Assembly: GCA_003138815.1 (NCBI GenBank)
Contig: PLHD01000010.1
Location: 124,308 to 188,307 of the forward strand
Length of the DNA stretch: 64,000 nt
Source of the DNA: Acidimicrobiaceae bacterium
GTDB taxonomy: Bacteria > Actinomycetota > Acidimicrobiia > Acidimicrobiales > RAAP-2
Direction of reading: 5' to 3'
Positions 1 to 12,878 of the stretch are shown one piece after another; position 1 is the first letter of the stretch; every line of letters starts with the position of its first letter. Position numbers and translations under genes: made by a program. Below the pieces are notes generated by a model. That model did no database searches. It had not been told where the DNA came from and saw only the letters and a program-made list of their open reading frames with translations.

Positions 1-3351
<3,351 letters not shown>

Positions 3352-3432
3352 AGCGTTACCTGTCGGGGCAACGCTGACCCTGCAACAACTATAACGAAAT
3401 CGGCGGCCGTGGATGCGGCGTACGCTGGAAGC

Positions 3433-4506
3433 ATGAGTTCAACACAACGCTCAACACTCGTCGTGGGCGCGGGCATCATTGGCTTGACCAGTGCGTTTCG
3501 TCTCGCCCAGTCCGGCCATCAGGTGACGCTCTTCGACCCCACTCCCGCTCGCGGAGCAACCTGGGCGGCGGCGGGAATGCTCGCTCCATCTGCGGAAATA
3601 TCGCCCGGCGAGGAAAGCAACTACGAGATGCAGAAGGGAGCCGTCTCCGCCTGGCGCCAGACGGCGGCCGACCTCCTGGCGGTGACCGGATCCACGCTGG
3701 AGATCCACGACACCGGAACGCTAATCGTGGGCTGGGACGCCAGCGATCGCCGCCTGATCGACCAGTTCGCCCAGGTCGCGACAACCTTCGACGCGGACTG
3801 TCGCCCGGTGAGCCGGGCCGAGTCGCCCGATATCTTCGACCGAATCTCGCCCCGTATTAGTGAGGGCCTGTTGCTCAGCGGCGACGCGTGGCTGGACCCG
3901 GATCAGGCGGTGGCGCTGCTGACCCAGGCCTTGGAGCAACTGAAGGTTCCTATCGTCCGTGAGGCGGTGCTGCGCGTGTACGGCGACGCGGACGGCGTCG
4001 TCGCCGAGACCGCCTCGGGAAGCTTCCGAGGAGCCACGGGGATACTCGCCACGGGTCACCTCGGGCTGCCCACGGGAGCGGTGTCTTCGGGGCCGCACAC
4101 CATTCGCCCGGTCCACGGCGTGACCGCCCGGGTGCAAGGGATCGACCGCGCGAACCTGCCGACCATCAGGGCATTCGTGCGTGGTAGGACCTTCTACATG
4201 GTAAGCCGTCCGGGCGGCTACTGCGTGCTCGGGGCGACGGCCGAGGAGCGCACCGAGCCGACCGTCCAGGTCGGCGAACTGCAGCGGCTCTTGCGCGACG
4301 GGCTCGATATCGTGCCCGAGCTCGAGACGGCCCGCGTGCTCGAGAGCCGCGTTGGACTGCGTCCCGCGAGCCCCGACCTTCGACCGTTCTTCGAGAGGCT
4401 CGAGACGCGCGGATGGGCGTGGTCGTCGGGCCATTACCGTCATGGCGTGACACTCGCCCCCATCGCCGCGGGCCACGCCCTGGCGTTCGTCGAGGGCGGC
4501 GCGTGA
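3433..4506 (+). CDS. thiO: Glycine oxidase ThiO-like FAD-dependent oxidoreductase
   Basis: [35 protein letters not shown] Rossmann FAD motif; ...[16 protein letters not shown]; immediately followed by thiS. Confidence 0.85.
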   Translation: MSSTQRSTLVVGAGIIGLTSAFRLAQSGHQVTLFDPTPARGATWAAAGMLAPSAEISPGEESNYEMQKGAVSAWRQTAADLLAVTGSTLEIHDTGTLIVGWDASDRRLIDQFAQVATTFDADCRPVSRAESPDIFDRISPRISEGLLLSGDAWLDPDQAVALLTQALEQLKVPIVREAVLRVYGDADGVVAETASGSFRGATGILATGHLGLPTGAVSSGPHTIRPVHGVTARVQGIDRANLPTIRAFVRGRTFYMVSRPGGYCVLGATAEERTEPTVQVGELQRLLRDGLDIVPELETARVLESRVGLRPASPDLRPFFERLETRGWAWSSGHYRHGVTLAPIAAGHALAFVEGGA

Positions 4507-4697
4507 TCCGCGTCAATGGTGAGGGCCACGAGGCGCTCAACGAGACGGTGGCGGACCTGTTGGAGCGTCTGGGCATCGATCCCCGGGGCATCGCGGTCGC
4601 CGTTGACGGGGAGGTCGTGCGCCGGGGCGACTGGCCCACGACGTTGCTCCACGACGGAGCCTCGGTGGAGATAGTCACCGCCGCCGCGGGCGGCTAG
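4503..4697 (+). CDS. thiS: Sulfur carrier protein ThiS
   Basis: 64 aa, GTG start overlapping thiO stop; [39 protein letters not shown]...ASVEIVTAAAGG, C-terminal GG. Confidence 0.88.
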   Translation: MIRVNGEGHEALNETVADLLERLGIDPRGIAVAVDGEVVRRGDWPTTLLHDGASVEIVTAAAGG

Positions 4698-4714
4698 AGG
4701 AAAGAGGGAGAATC

Positions 4715-4867
4715 ATGAAGGTCAATGAGTTGGTCGAAGCGCTCGATGAGCGGATCCATCAGGCGCTGCTCGCCAAGGCCACCGGAGAGACGATCATGTT
4801 CCTCTGCGAAGCCCGCGCGTGGCTCACTAATCCCGATCAGCCTCACGGGGCGCACCGGCAGTCGTAG
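4715..4867 (+). CDS. Small hypothetical protein (50 aa)
   Basis: MKVNELVEALDERIHQALLAKATGETIMFLCEARAWLTNPDQPHGAHRQS; RBS-like GAGGGAG upstream; follows thiS. Confidence 0.45.
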   Translation: MKVNELVEALDERIHQALLAKATGETIMFLCEARAWLTNPDQPHGAHRQS

Positions 4868-4899
4868 CCAGATTCGAACCGGCTAGGCTTTCATTTCCA

Positions 4900-4978
4900 C
4901 GGGCTGTGGCTTAGTTTGGTCTAGAGCGCTCGGCTGGGGGCCGAGAGATCGGGAGTTCGAATCTCCCCAGCCCGACCA
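4900..4978 (+). tRNA. tRNA-Pro (anticodon GGG), CCA encoded
   Basis: Acceptor CGGGCTG...CAGCCCG+ACCA; anticodon arm CTCGG-CTGGGGG-CCGAG; T arm GGGAGTTCGAATCTCCC. Confidence 0.93.
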
Positions 4979-5398
4979 GGGCGTGTTCGAACGTGTTTTG
5001 AAGGTGGAGATGTTTTGAAGGGCGTTCACGGCTGCGGCCGAAGTGAAGACTTTCTCGCTTCTTAGGGCCGCCAGAAATCACCCTTACGGGACCTGCTTAC
5101 GGTCGGTCGTCGCAAGATCGCGATCCGTCACCAAGGGAGACTGCCGTGCCGTCCACCACCGTACCCTCGCTTGAAATCGACCTGGGCGCTGGATACAAGC
5201 GACGGCGAGGCGGTCGTCGCGTTCGTTCGCTGACCCGACGCAGTTCCGCCAACCTGCGTTAGCGGCTGGGGTCCGCATGATCCTAAGCACTGTCGAATCC
5301 CCACTCCCCACAGCCAAATCGGCCTATAGATTGAACTCAGAGACCCGAGAGACATCGAACCTCGAGGGCTGTGACGACGAGGACTGGGATCAGCCGCA

Positions 5399-7138
5399 AT
5401 GAGCGATAGTCGGTGCGGATCCACCCATCCAACGTGGCACCGGCTTAGCGCTGCGGTTACTGCGGTGCTCGCTCTCGTTTGTGTTGTTCCACTCTCGAAC
5501 ATCGCCTCGGCCACGACCTCAGCAACTACTAGTACGTACCTTCTCTACGTTGGCCATGGCGTCGGAGTCGCCGCCACGGCGAATCCGAACACTGGATGCA
5601 GCGAGGTTTCCCTCACCACCGACTTCATCCACTGGCGAAACATCACCCCGCCGCTCAAGGTTCCCAAGACAATGCCGAAGGGCACGTGCCTCTGCGTCTG
5701 GACCGGCGCGAGCTTCACCTCACCAGCCGTCGGCTGGCTCTTGGCTCGCAATGGAGGAAGCACCCAGACGATTCTGCGCCACACCCTCGACGGAGGAAGA
5801 ACCTGGATCACGCAACCCGGTGGCGACACGGGGAGCAACGCTGGAGAGGAGACGATCAGCTTCGTCAACTCTCAGGTTGGGTGGCGTCAGCAGTTAGGCA
5901 CTGGCTCCAACGGCAATTACGCACTCCAGCGGACCCTGGACGGGGGAATGACGTGGTCGACCCGTTCGTCCAGTCCTCGAAATTGGTGCCCGTTCACTAA
6001 CGAAGTCTTCTCGTCGGCGTCAGTGGGATTCGCCTCCGCACCGTGGGCGAGTGCCATCAACTCCACTCACCTCTGGTGGACCCAGGACGGCGGCGTCGAC
6101 TGGTCAACGTTGACCCTCCCCCGTCCGTCCCCGTTAGCGCGCAACGCTCGCGGACTCTACGGCGAGCCGGAGTTCTCTGGTCTCAATGGCGTAGTGCCGG
6201 TGGCCTATCCCGTCGGCCGCCACCAGGCCATCTACTTCTACGCAACCCACGACGGTGGCGTGACCTGGAAACTTGAGGTCGGTTCCCATTTGCCAATCGA
6301 CGTGAGTGGAGCACTGACGATCGACCCCCAGACCGCCACGCAGGTGTGCAGTCTGGATGTTCGCGCGGCGTCGGGCCGTGTGGCTATCGTCACTGCAGCG
6401 AGTCCCGCGACCTGGTGGATTCTCCAGTCGGGGCCCAAGGGCGCGACCACGAGACTGGTCGTGGTCGCCGACGGAGCTGGGATCACCACCTACGGCATGA
6501 AGGACCTGCCCGCTACGACCGACCAATCGGACTTGGCTGCTTTGAACACCAATGATGCGCTCCTCACCCTCCCCATCCCCTACGGATACGAAACGACGTA
6601 CGAAACGTCAGACGGCGGTGTGAAGTGGGAGAAGGTGACGCTTCCCGCCAAGCATTCGGTGGAGAGCCTCGTGACACCGGTCTGCGCGACATTGCAGCTG
6701 CGAATCACGTTAGGACATATTGGTGTCGCGTTAGGTCACGTCGGGATGTACTTCGTCGTCAAGAACACCGGGGCCAAGACGTGCGAACTCGACGGGTTCC
6801 CGACCGTTCAGATGATCGGGGGCACGAAGCATCTGGTCCCCACCATGGTCACGTTCGGTTCGGATTACACGGTGCCGCTCATCTCTGCGCGACTCACCCT
6901 TATCAAGTCGGGTGCCACTGCGGCCTTCATGTTGGGCTATGCCGATAGCACCGGCTACGGCCTTTCGAAGTGTCCGACGGCCCACACGCTTCGGATAACC
7001 CCACCGGGCGATCTAGCTACGCAAGACCTCCACCTCGAGATGGAACCGTACGGCGGTGCAGCCATTCAGAGCCTCGTGTGTGGCGAGATTGCGGTGTCGC
7101 CGATAGTGACGCTGGCCACGGCAAGGCGGTTCATGTGA
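5399..7138 (+). CDS. Secreted BNR/sortilin-like repeat protein with C-terminal DUF4232-like domain
   Basis: N-terminal signal-like segment; repeated xxDGGxTW motifs (TLDGGRTW, TLDGGMTW, TQDGGVDW, THDGGVTW); C-terminal CATLQLRITLGHIG...FVVKNTGAKTCELDGFPTV resembles DUF4232. Confidence 0.7.
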   Translation: MSDSRCGSTHPTWHRLSAAVTAVLALVCVVPLSNIASATTSATTSTYLLYVGHGVGVAATANPNTGCSEVSLTTDFIHWRNITPPLKVPKTMPKGTCLCVWTGASFTSPAVGWLLARNGGSTQTILRHTLDGGRTWITQPGGDTGSNAGEETISFVNSQVGWRQQLGTGSNGNYALQRTLDGGMTWSTRSSSPRNWCPFTNEVFSSASVGFASAPWASAINSTHLWWTQDGGVDWSTLTLPRPSPLARNARGLYGEPEFSGLNGVVPVAYPVGRHQAIYFYATHDGGVTWKLEVGSHLPIDVSGALTIDPQTATQVCSLDVRAASGRVAIVTAASPATWWILQSGPKGATTRLVVVADGAGITTYGMKDLPATTDQSDLAALNTNDALLTLPIPYGYETTYETSDGGVKWEKVTLPAKHSVESLVTPVCATLQLRITLGHIGVALGHVGMYFVVKNTGAKTCELDGFPTVQMIGGTKHLVPTMVTFGSDYTVPLISARLTLIKSGATAAFMLGYADSTGYGLSKCPTAHTLRITPPGDLATQDLHLEMEPYGGAAIQSLVCGEIAVSPIVTLATARRFM

Positions 7139-7245
7139 AACGTGACTCTCGGCGGAAGACCGATCCACCTGCTTGACCTCGACACCTGGGTTAGTTTTGA
7201 AGTGTGGACATCATGTGACTGGACGCGTGTCCGTAGCGAACACCA

Positions 7246-7259
7246 TCACCAATTGGTGA
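7246..7259. repeat. 14-bp perfect palindrome TCACCAATTGGTGA upstream of secreted-protein ORF
   Basis: Read directly; ends about 22 bp upstream of ATG 7281. Confidence 0.4.
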
Positions 7260-7280
7260 CCGACCCTTTAGAGAGAAGGC

Positions 7281-7775
7281 ATGATGAAATTCTTCGAGAA
7301 GAAGGACTCCTGCACTAGTCCTCGCGGTACATCGAAAGTGGCCATTGGTGCAGTCCCGCTGCTCGCCTTGGCCCTGGCTATTGGGCCAGCCGCCGGCGCG
7401 TCGGCGTCAGGTTCCGCGAACGCCCTAGTCGTCACCGGCGCACTGACGGGAACGCTCAAGATCGGACCTAACAGTGGATGCGACGCCAGTGCTAATGGCG
7501 TCACGCTCAGCTCCTTTACTACCTCACTTTCCTCGAAGAAATACAAGACCTGGTCGGTTACTGTCTTCGTCGCCAAGCCGGGCACTTACACGAAGTTCAA
7601 ATTTCTGAAAAGTTCCTTTGTGCTTGAGACGAGCAACCTCACTGCCTGGGTTGCTACCAAGGGGACGATGACCATTACGAGCCACAGTGGTACGGTCAAC
7701 CTCACCCTGGGAGCTCACGAGGGCGCCGCCACCGGCACGGTTCACGTCAAGGGCAGTTGGAGATGCAAGACCTGA
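7281..7775 (+). CDS. Secreted hypothetical protein
   Basis: 164 aa with N-terminal hydrophobic signal (VAIGAVPLLALALAIGPAAGASASG); RBS AGAGAAGG upstream. Confidence 0.55.
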   Translation: MMKFFEKKDSCTSPRGTSKVAIGAVPLLALALAIGPAAGASASGSANALVVTGALTGTLKIGPNSGCDASANGVTLSSFTTSLSSKKYKTWSVTVFVAKPGTYTKFKFLKSSFVLETSNLTAWVATKGTMTITSHSGTVNLTLGAHEGAATGTVHVKGSWRCKT

Positions 7776-8518
7776 CCCGGTGCGCTCGTCCACGCACCGC
7801 GGCGGGGGCCGTCACTGCAGGGGACTTCGCTCAACCCAGGTGACCGGGACGTCTGACGTCAGACGCAAGCGATCTTCGGCTGGAGGCGGCTGCCCTGGCA
7901 TCCCTTTCAATCCGTGACCAGACCCATTGGGAGTGCCACCTTGCCCTGGCTGTGGGTCGCGCTCGTTTGATAGTCCTACATCCTTTTGTAGGTGGCCCGA
8001 CGTCATCGTCCTGCTACCAGGCACTGACACCTTGCCCAAGCCGGAGGCAGCGCTGAGATGCTGACGCCCCGCAAGGAAGTGGGCATTATGGGATCCAATT
8101 GACCGTGCTCAGGCCTTTGCAACATGGAATAGTTGAGTTCTGTGAGTGACGACACTGAGATCCATGAGCAAGCGACAACTTCGACTCAGGAGCCGTAAGT
8201 ACGGCGCGATACGAGGTGGCACTGCCGGCCAGTGGATCTCGACTGGTGGAGCAAGGGTCCGTAGGCTTCCTCAGAGCCTCATACAGGATTTGCACGCACG
8301 TTGTTGGAGGTGAGTCAATGGTCGAGTTTGCAACACCCAATTTGGACCGCGGATGCGCGTACATAACGGGTCGATTCGGGGCAGTTGGTTCGCTGGCGAG
8401 TGCGCCCGTCATCCGATCGGGAACTGGTGGGCGTTTCTCGTCAACCCAGTTGAAGCTGTCAATGGCTGTCCGCTTGGCTACTGGATTCAAGGGAATAGCG
8501 AGGCGATCCTTAACCAGT

Positions 8519-8560
8519 GTCGGAGGCCCGACGCAACAGACACCCACCATGCATTGGCGG
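8519..8560. repeat. Diverged repeat copy A containing hairpin GTCGG-AGGC-CCGAC
   Basis: Shares GTCGGAGGCCCGACG at the start and TTGGCGG/CTGGCGG at the end with 10558..10600. Confidence 0.4.
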
Positions 8561-8789
8561 CTCGTGCCGCGTAAGTCCTGATTGGTATGGGAGGACCGAT
8601 TGCAACAATCGACTGGCGAATCAGGTGATGGGACAATGATCCCTACCTGGCGCCTGGACTCGCTATGCGTGGTTCTTCGCAGGGCGGGGAATCAGGAGGA
8701 CACCGGCCGAAGCGATTGCCAGCGCCGGAAGTACAATCAAAGTCGCATGCTCGCAAGAGTGGCGAGCGAATTGGCTACCATTCAAGTAC

Positions 8790-9188
8790 ATGGGGCGCCC
8801 GATGGATAACGAATCCGCAGAGATCATTAACCCTAAGTTCAAGATGTGGCTCCGGCCCGACGGGATCGTTCAACTCGTCTGGGTCCCTGCAACGGTCATG
8901 AGTTTTGAGGACGCGATCGCGGCTATCGACGCAATGGCCAAACTCACTGGCGGGCAACGATGCCCCCTGCTGGTGGACGCACACGATGCCGGACCGCAAG
9001 ACCGGTCTGCGCGCTCGGAGTTCGCACGCCGGGGTGACCTCGTGTCGGCCGTCGCCATACTTGCTGGTACTCCACTCAGCCGGTTGGTGGGGAGTTTCTT
9101 CATCGCCGTAAGCAAACCAATGGCACCGACGAGGCTATTCGATGATGAGTCCTCCGCACTCACCTGGCTCACGAAGTTCACGAAGTGA
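8790..9188 (+). CDS. STAS/SpoIIAA-like small protein (possibly DUF7793-type), coupled to a diguanylate cyclase
   Basis: 132 aa, ...KMWLRPDGIVQLVWVPATVMSFEDAIAAIDAMAKLTGGQRCPLLVDAHDAGPQDRSARSEF...; stop overlaps GTG start of GGDEF gene. Confidence 0.5.
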   Translation: MGRPMDNESAEIINPKFKMWLRPDGIVQLVWVPATVMSFEDAIAAIDAMAKLTGGQRCPLLVDAHDAGPQDRSARSEFARRGDLVSAVAILAGTPLSRLVGSFFIAVSKPMAPTRLFDDESSALTWLTKFTK

Positions 9189-10027
9189 GCACGACTCCAG
9201 AATCAGAGGACAAGACTTCTTCGCGAGTCCTGGATGCATCAGCGCCGGCTGTCATCGAACCACTCCCAGACCGAGACGACTTGCGAATTCACGACGTTGA
9301 GCGGCGTCTGGAAGAAATCGTGGGCACGATCCAGGAATTCGCAGTTCTCCGGTTCGATGCTCGCGCCGAGGTCAGCCCCCGCGGGGACATCGTCGATGCT
9401 GTCGCGGCGGGTGTCAATTTTCTCGGCGAGGAGCTTGAGGCATCGTACAGTGAGATCGAGCGCAAGGTCGCAGACCGAACTGCCGAACTTGACGTCATGA
9501 CGCACGAACTCACCCGCCGAACACTTCACGACGAGCTGACTGGCCTGCCAAACCGCACCTTGTTCTGGGACCGTTTATCCCATCGCATGAGTCTCGCCGA
9601 CCGACGCCATTCTTGTTTTGCGGTCATCCTTGTCGACATCGACAAGTTCAAGGAGACCAACGATACTTTGGGCCACGCCGTTGGAGATGAACTGCTGATT
9701 GATGTGGCGATGCGCATTCGCAGCGTGCTACGGGTAGGTGACAGCTCCGCCCGCATGAGCGGAGACGAGTTTCTTGTCCTTCTTGACGACGTGGGGTCGC
9801 CGGAGGCAGCACTGGTCCTTGCGAGCCGCCTCAACGCGGCGCTCCGGGAACCCTACGAAATGGGGCCTGACCGGCGGAGCATAACGACCAGCATGGGCGT
9901 CGCCGTGGGGCCGGAGGGGTTTGCAGAGGCAGATGCAATGGTCGCCGCTGCCGACGCTGCAATGTATGAGGCGAAGCAACGTGGCCCGGGACAGTGCGTG
10001 CTCTACAGCGAGATTGGTCGGAATTAG
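9185..10027 (+). CDS. GGDEF-domain diguanylate cyclase
   Basis: HDELTGLPNRTLFWDRL...LVDIDKFKETNDTLGHAVGDELL...RMSGDEFLVLLDD...TSMGVAVGPEG...AADAAMYEAKQRG; signature is SGDEF. Confidence 0.9.
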   Translation: MSTTPESEDKTSSRVLDASAPAVIEPLPDRDDLRIHDVERRLEEIVGTIQEFAVLRFDARAEVSPRGDIVDAVAAGVNFLGEELEASYSEIERKVADRTAELDVMTHELTRRTLHDELTGLPNRTLFWDRLSHRMSLADRRHSCFAVILVDIDKFKETNDTLGHAVGDELLIDVAMRIRSVLRVGDSSARMSGDEFLVLLDDVGSPEAALVLASRLNAALREPYEMGPDRRSITTSMGVAVGPEGFAEADAMVAAADAAMYEAKQRGPGQCVLYSEIGRN

Positions 10028-10169
10028 ACAGCGCTTCAAGTCGAGAGTGGTCATGGAATGCGGCTGGATGAAGTCAGTCGCGACAATGTTCCCGAGTGAC
10101 TTCTGCTGGGCCATCACAATGCTGTCGCATCGAGTTAGTGTCTTCAACGAACGAGCACAACGTCTTTGA

Positions 10170-10490
10170 GCGTCTCGGTCAGAAACGAGCATCACTGACG
10201 AAGAGTGCCGCGCCGCGCAACGGGGTCTCGCCAAGGGCGTCCAACCGTCCAAGGATCTGCTTTCGGGCCGCGTACTCTGCAGCCCGTGTGGGCGCCGCAG
10301 GGGCGCCGTGCAGAACGGCAAGGGTTCGCTCAACTACATGTGTCGCCATCACGGGAAGGGATGCGATCAACCCGCCAGGAGCAATAAGGGCTTCTTACGC
10401 GCTGCGGTCATGGGATTGTTGACGAGAATCGAGAAGAGCGGCTCCAAATGGCCATTCGTAAGCAGCTGGCTTGAGGGTCGCGGGAGGTGA
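10170..10490 (+). pseudogene. Remnant of large serine recombinase (zinc beta-ribbon region only)
   Basis: Frame reads ITDEECRAAQRGLAKGVQPSKDLLSGRVLCSPCGRRRGAVQNGKGSLNYMCRHHGKGCDQPARSNKGFLRAAVMGLL, resembling the recombinase Zn-ribbon; catalytic N-terminus absent and the frame opens after a TGA. Confidence 0.6.
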
Positions 10491-10557
10491 AAGTCTCCGG
10501 CACTCCTTCACTCAATGTGCTGCTTAGTGAAGTCGGTCTCAAGGTACGATTGTTTGG

Positions 10558-10600
10558 GTCGGAGGCCCGACGTAGCAGGTTTGCAACCCGACACTGGCGG
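10558..10600. repeat. Diverged repeat copy B containing hairpin GTCGG-AGGC-CCGAC; related hairpin GTCGG-AGAC-CCGAC at 10624..10637
   Basis: Direct comparison with 8519..8560. Confidence 0.4.
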
Positions 10601-10775
10601 TTGCCCGACTGATCAGACTTCGTGTCGGAGACCCGACCCCAAAACTGAGACCCCCGAAGCGTCAGCAGCCCCAAGTCCTTCGCTTTGACCGACCAGTTTG
10701 ACTCAGGGTCCCGGTCCCTGGCAGGTTGAGCCAATCGTGTCAACATACGGAGTCGGTCTTTGAGAGGAGTAACTC

Positions 10776-12032
10776 GTGGCGTACTGCACGAATTGTGGAA
10801 CCCAAGATTCTCCAGGTCAGCGCTTCTGCGTAGTGTGCGGCACGGCCTTGCTCGCTCCTACGCGCGCGGCTGCCATGCCAGCAGTGCGGCCAGTCAGCTC
10901 CAATGAAGAAGCCCAAGTACTCATTGGCATTTCGCTTGACCCGCCTCGCCAGGCTCGCTGGTCGGTCTTCTTGCGACTGATTCTCGCTCTCCCTCTTTTC
11001 GTGGTCCTGTTCTTCATCGCGATTGCCGGTTTCTTCGCGACAATCGCGGCCTGGTTCGCCGCACTGTTCACGAAGCGCGTACCCGAAGGCATCCAACGAT
11101 TCCTCACGAAGGTGCTTCGCTTCCACGCGAACCTGCTCGCCTACGAATTCCTTCTGACCCCTCGATGGCCCGGCATCACGCTCAACGAACGAGCGAACGA
11201 CCAGGTACTTATCGAAGTCGATCACGCCGACCTGCGTCGTTCGTCGGTCTTCTTTCGTTGCGTACTCGCCTTTCCCGCGGGGATCGTCGGCCAAGCGCTC
11301 TCTCTTGGCTCGTATCCAATACTGCTGGTTATGTGGATCTGGGGCATCGTTGTCGGCCGAGAGTCGCGGACTTTGCATCAAGCGCTCGCCCTAGTGATGC
11401 GCTACCAGGTTCGGTACTTGGCCTACGCCTGCCTGCTCACGCCGACACAGCCGTTCAAGGGATTCCTGGGCGATGGCGAAGAACAGAAAGCAGACCAGCT
11501 ATCGACCCTCACTGCGGGCTCGAGGCCGACAAGGTGGGGCGTCATCAAGTCCGGCCGAGTGATGGTCGTGATCGCACTGCTGCTCAGCGTTCCGATCTAC
11601 GCGTTGCAGATCAGAGGCAACGACCTGCTCTTGACACCGTTCAAGTCAATCATCTCGCGCGCTCTCGTGGACGGCTCGAACATCAAGATCTCCGCTGCGA
11701 TTAACCAGTTCGATTCGTCAGTGTCTACTTGCCAGTCGTCGACGTCACCAGGTTGCATGTCCCAGGCAGCACGGGATGCCTACAACGTCCTCTTGCAACA
11801 ATCGTCGGTCCTCAACTCATTTACGATTTTTCCCTCTGACGTGCATAGCCAGTTGAACCGCTACGAACTTTCAATCGACACCTTGGAGAGCGAGTTGCTG
11901 CAAGTGGAAGACACGAAGTCAGTCCAGGCCCAACTGGACGTGATCGACAACCAATTCCAAACGACCATCGTTGCATTTGACAGTAGCTATATCGCCCTGA
12001 AAGTGAAACTCGCCGCTCGTCCATGGCCTTGA
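10776..12032 (+). CDS. Zinc-ribbon + DUF4389-like membrane protein
   Basis: MAYCTNCGTQDSPGQRFCVVCGTAL zinc ribbon, then RWSVFLRLILALPLFVVLFFIAIAGFFATIAAWFAALFTKRVPEGIQRFLTKVLRFHANLLAYEFLLT typical of DUF4389. Confidence 0.75.
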   Translation: MAYCTNCGTQDSPGQRFCVVCGTALLAPTRAAAMPAVRPVSSNEEAQVLIGISLDPPRQARWSVFLRLILALPLFVVLFFIAIAGFFATIAAWFAALFTKRVPEGIQRFLTKVLRFHANLLAYEFLLTPRWPGITLNERANDQVLIEVDHADLRRSSVFFRCVLAFPAGIVGQALSLGSYPILLVMWIWGIVVGRESRTLHQALALVMRYQVRYLAYACLLTPTQPFKGFLGDGEEQKADQLSTLTAGSRPTRWGVIKSGRVMVVIALLLSVPIYALQIRGNDLLLTPFKSIISRALVDGSNIKISAAINQFDSSVSTCQSSTSPGCMSQAARDAYNVLLQQSSVLNSFTIFPSDVHSQLNRYELSIDTLESELLQVEDTKSVQAQLDVIDNQFQTTIVAFDSSYIALKVKLAARPWP

Positions 12033-12878
12033 ATAGTTTCGAAGGGTCGACCTCAACGTGCCGAATGAACGTTGGAGACGTAAATACACCGCTCGAAAGA
12101 CATTCTGCATCTTCGATCGCAATCTGTTCTTTGAGAGTCAACCAATTCTCCCGGATCCGTGAATCGCTACTTGCAGGAACGCTGTAGTCGCAGTCGTCCT
12201 CCACGCTTCCAACCAATGGATAACGAGGCGAGACCGACGACTGCGAAACTTGCGGAAGTTCTCAACTCGCCAGTGCTGAAGATGGAGGTGCGGATGCCAC
12301 CAATCACACGCACGAGCACAAAGGCGAAGCCGGTCGCCATTATCCGATCAGGACTCGGTGGCCACCTCTTCCGGGTCGGTGTATTACCGTTCGGGCCCCT
12401 CGTCACAATTCCCCACCTCAAACAGTTCCGCTAGAGATCACGATTCCGGCTAGTGAAAGACAGACTCAGGTGAGCTGTAGCGGTAGGAAGTATCGATGCG
12501 AGCTCAGGGAGGCAGATTCCTGAACGCCCCTTCGGGCATTCCTGGATGGAGCGGACTATCTGCGGACTTGACCCTATTGCTTGACCTTGACTCTCTCGGC
12601 GCACGCGGACGCCCTCACTCCGGCGATGTTCGTGGCCTCACCGCCACCCGCTACGACGTGCCCGTCTTCAGGCTCGCGATGGTGAACTGTGTCCCGATTG
12701 GTCGGGAGAGTTCTTCCACCCGTCGCCGTTGAGCGAGTGCTGGCAACCGACGATGGGGCCTCCGCCAGTGGCCGGGGTACCGGTGAACGTGGCCGCGATG
12801 CCTCGACCGTGGCCGACTCGCAATGCACGTCGGTCCTACGCGGAGCTGTGCTCGAGCAAGTTCCGAGAACTCGAAGGG

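Noticed and set aside
3352-3432. TPP riboswitch upstream of thiO
   Set aside because: Spacer is only about 80 nt and lacks the conserved THI-box core.
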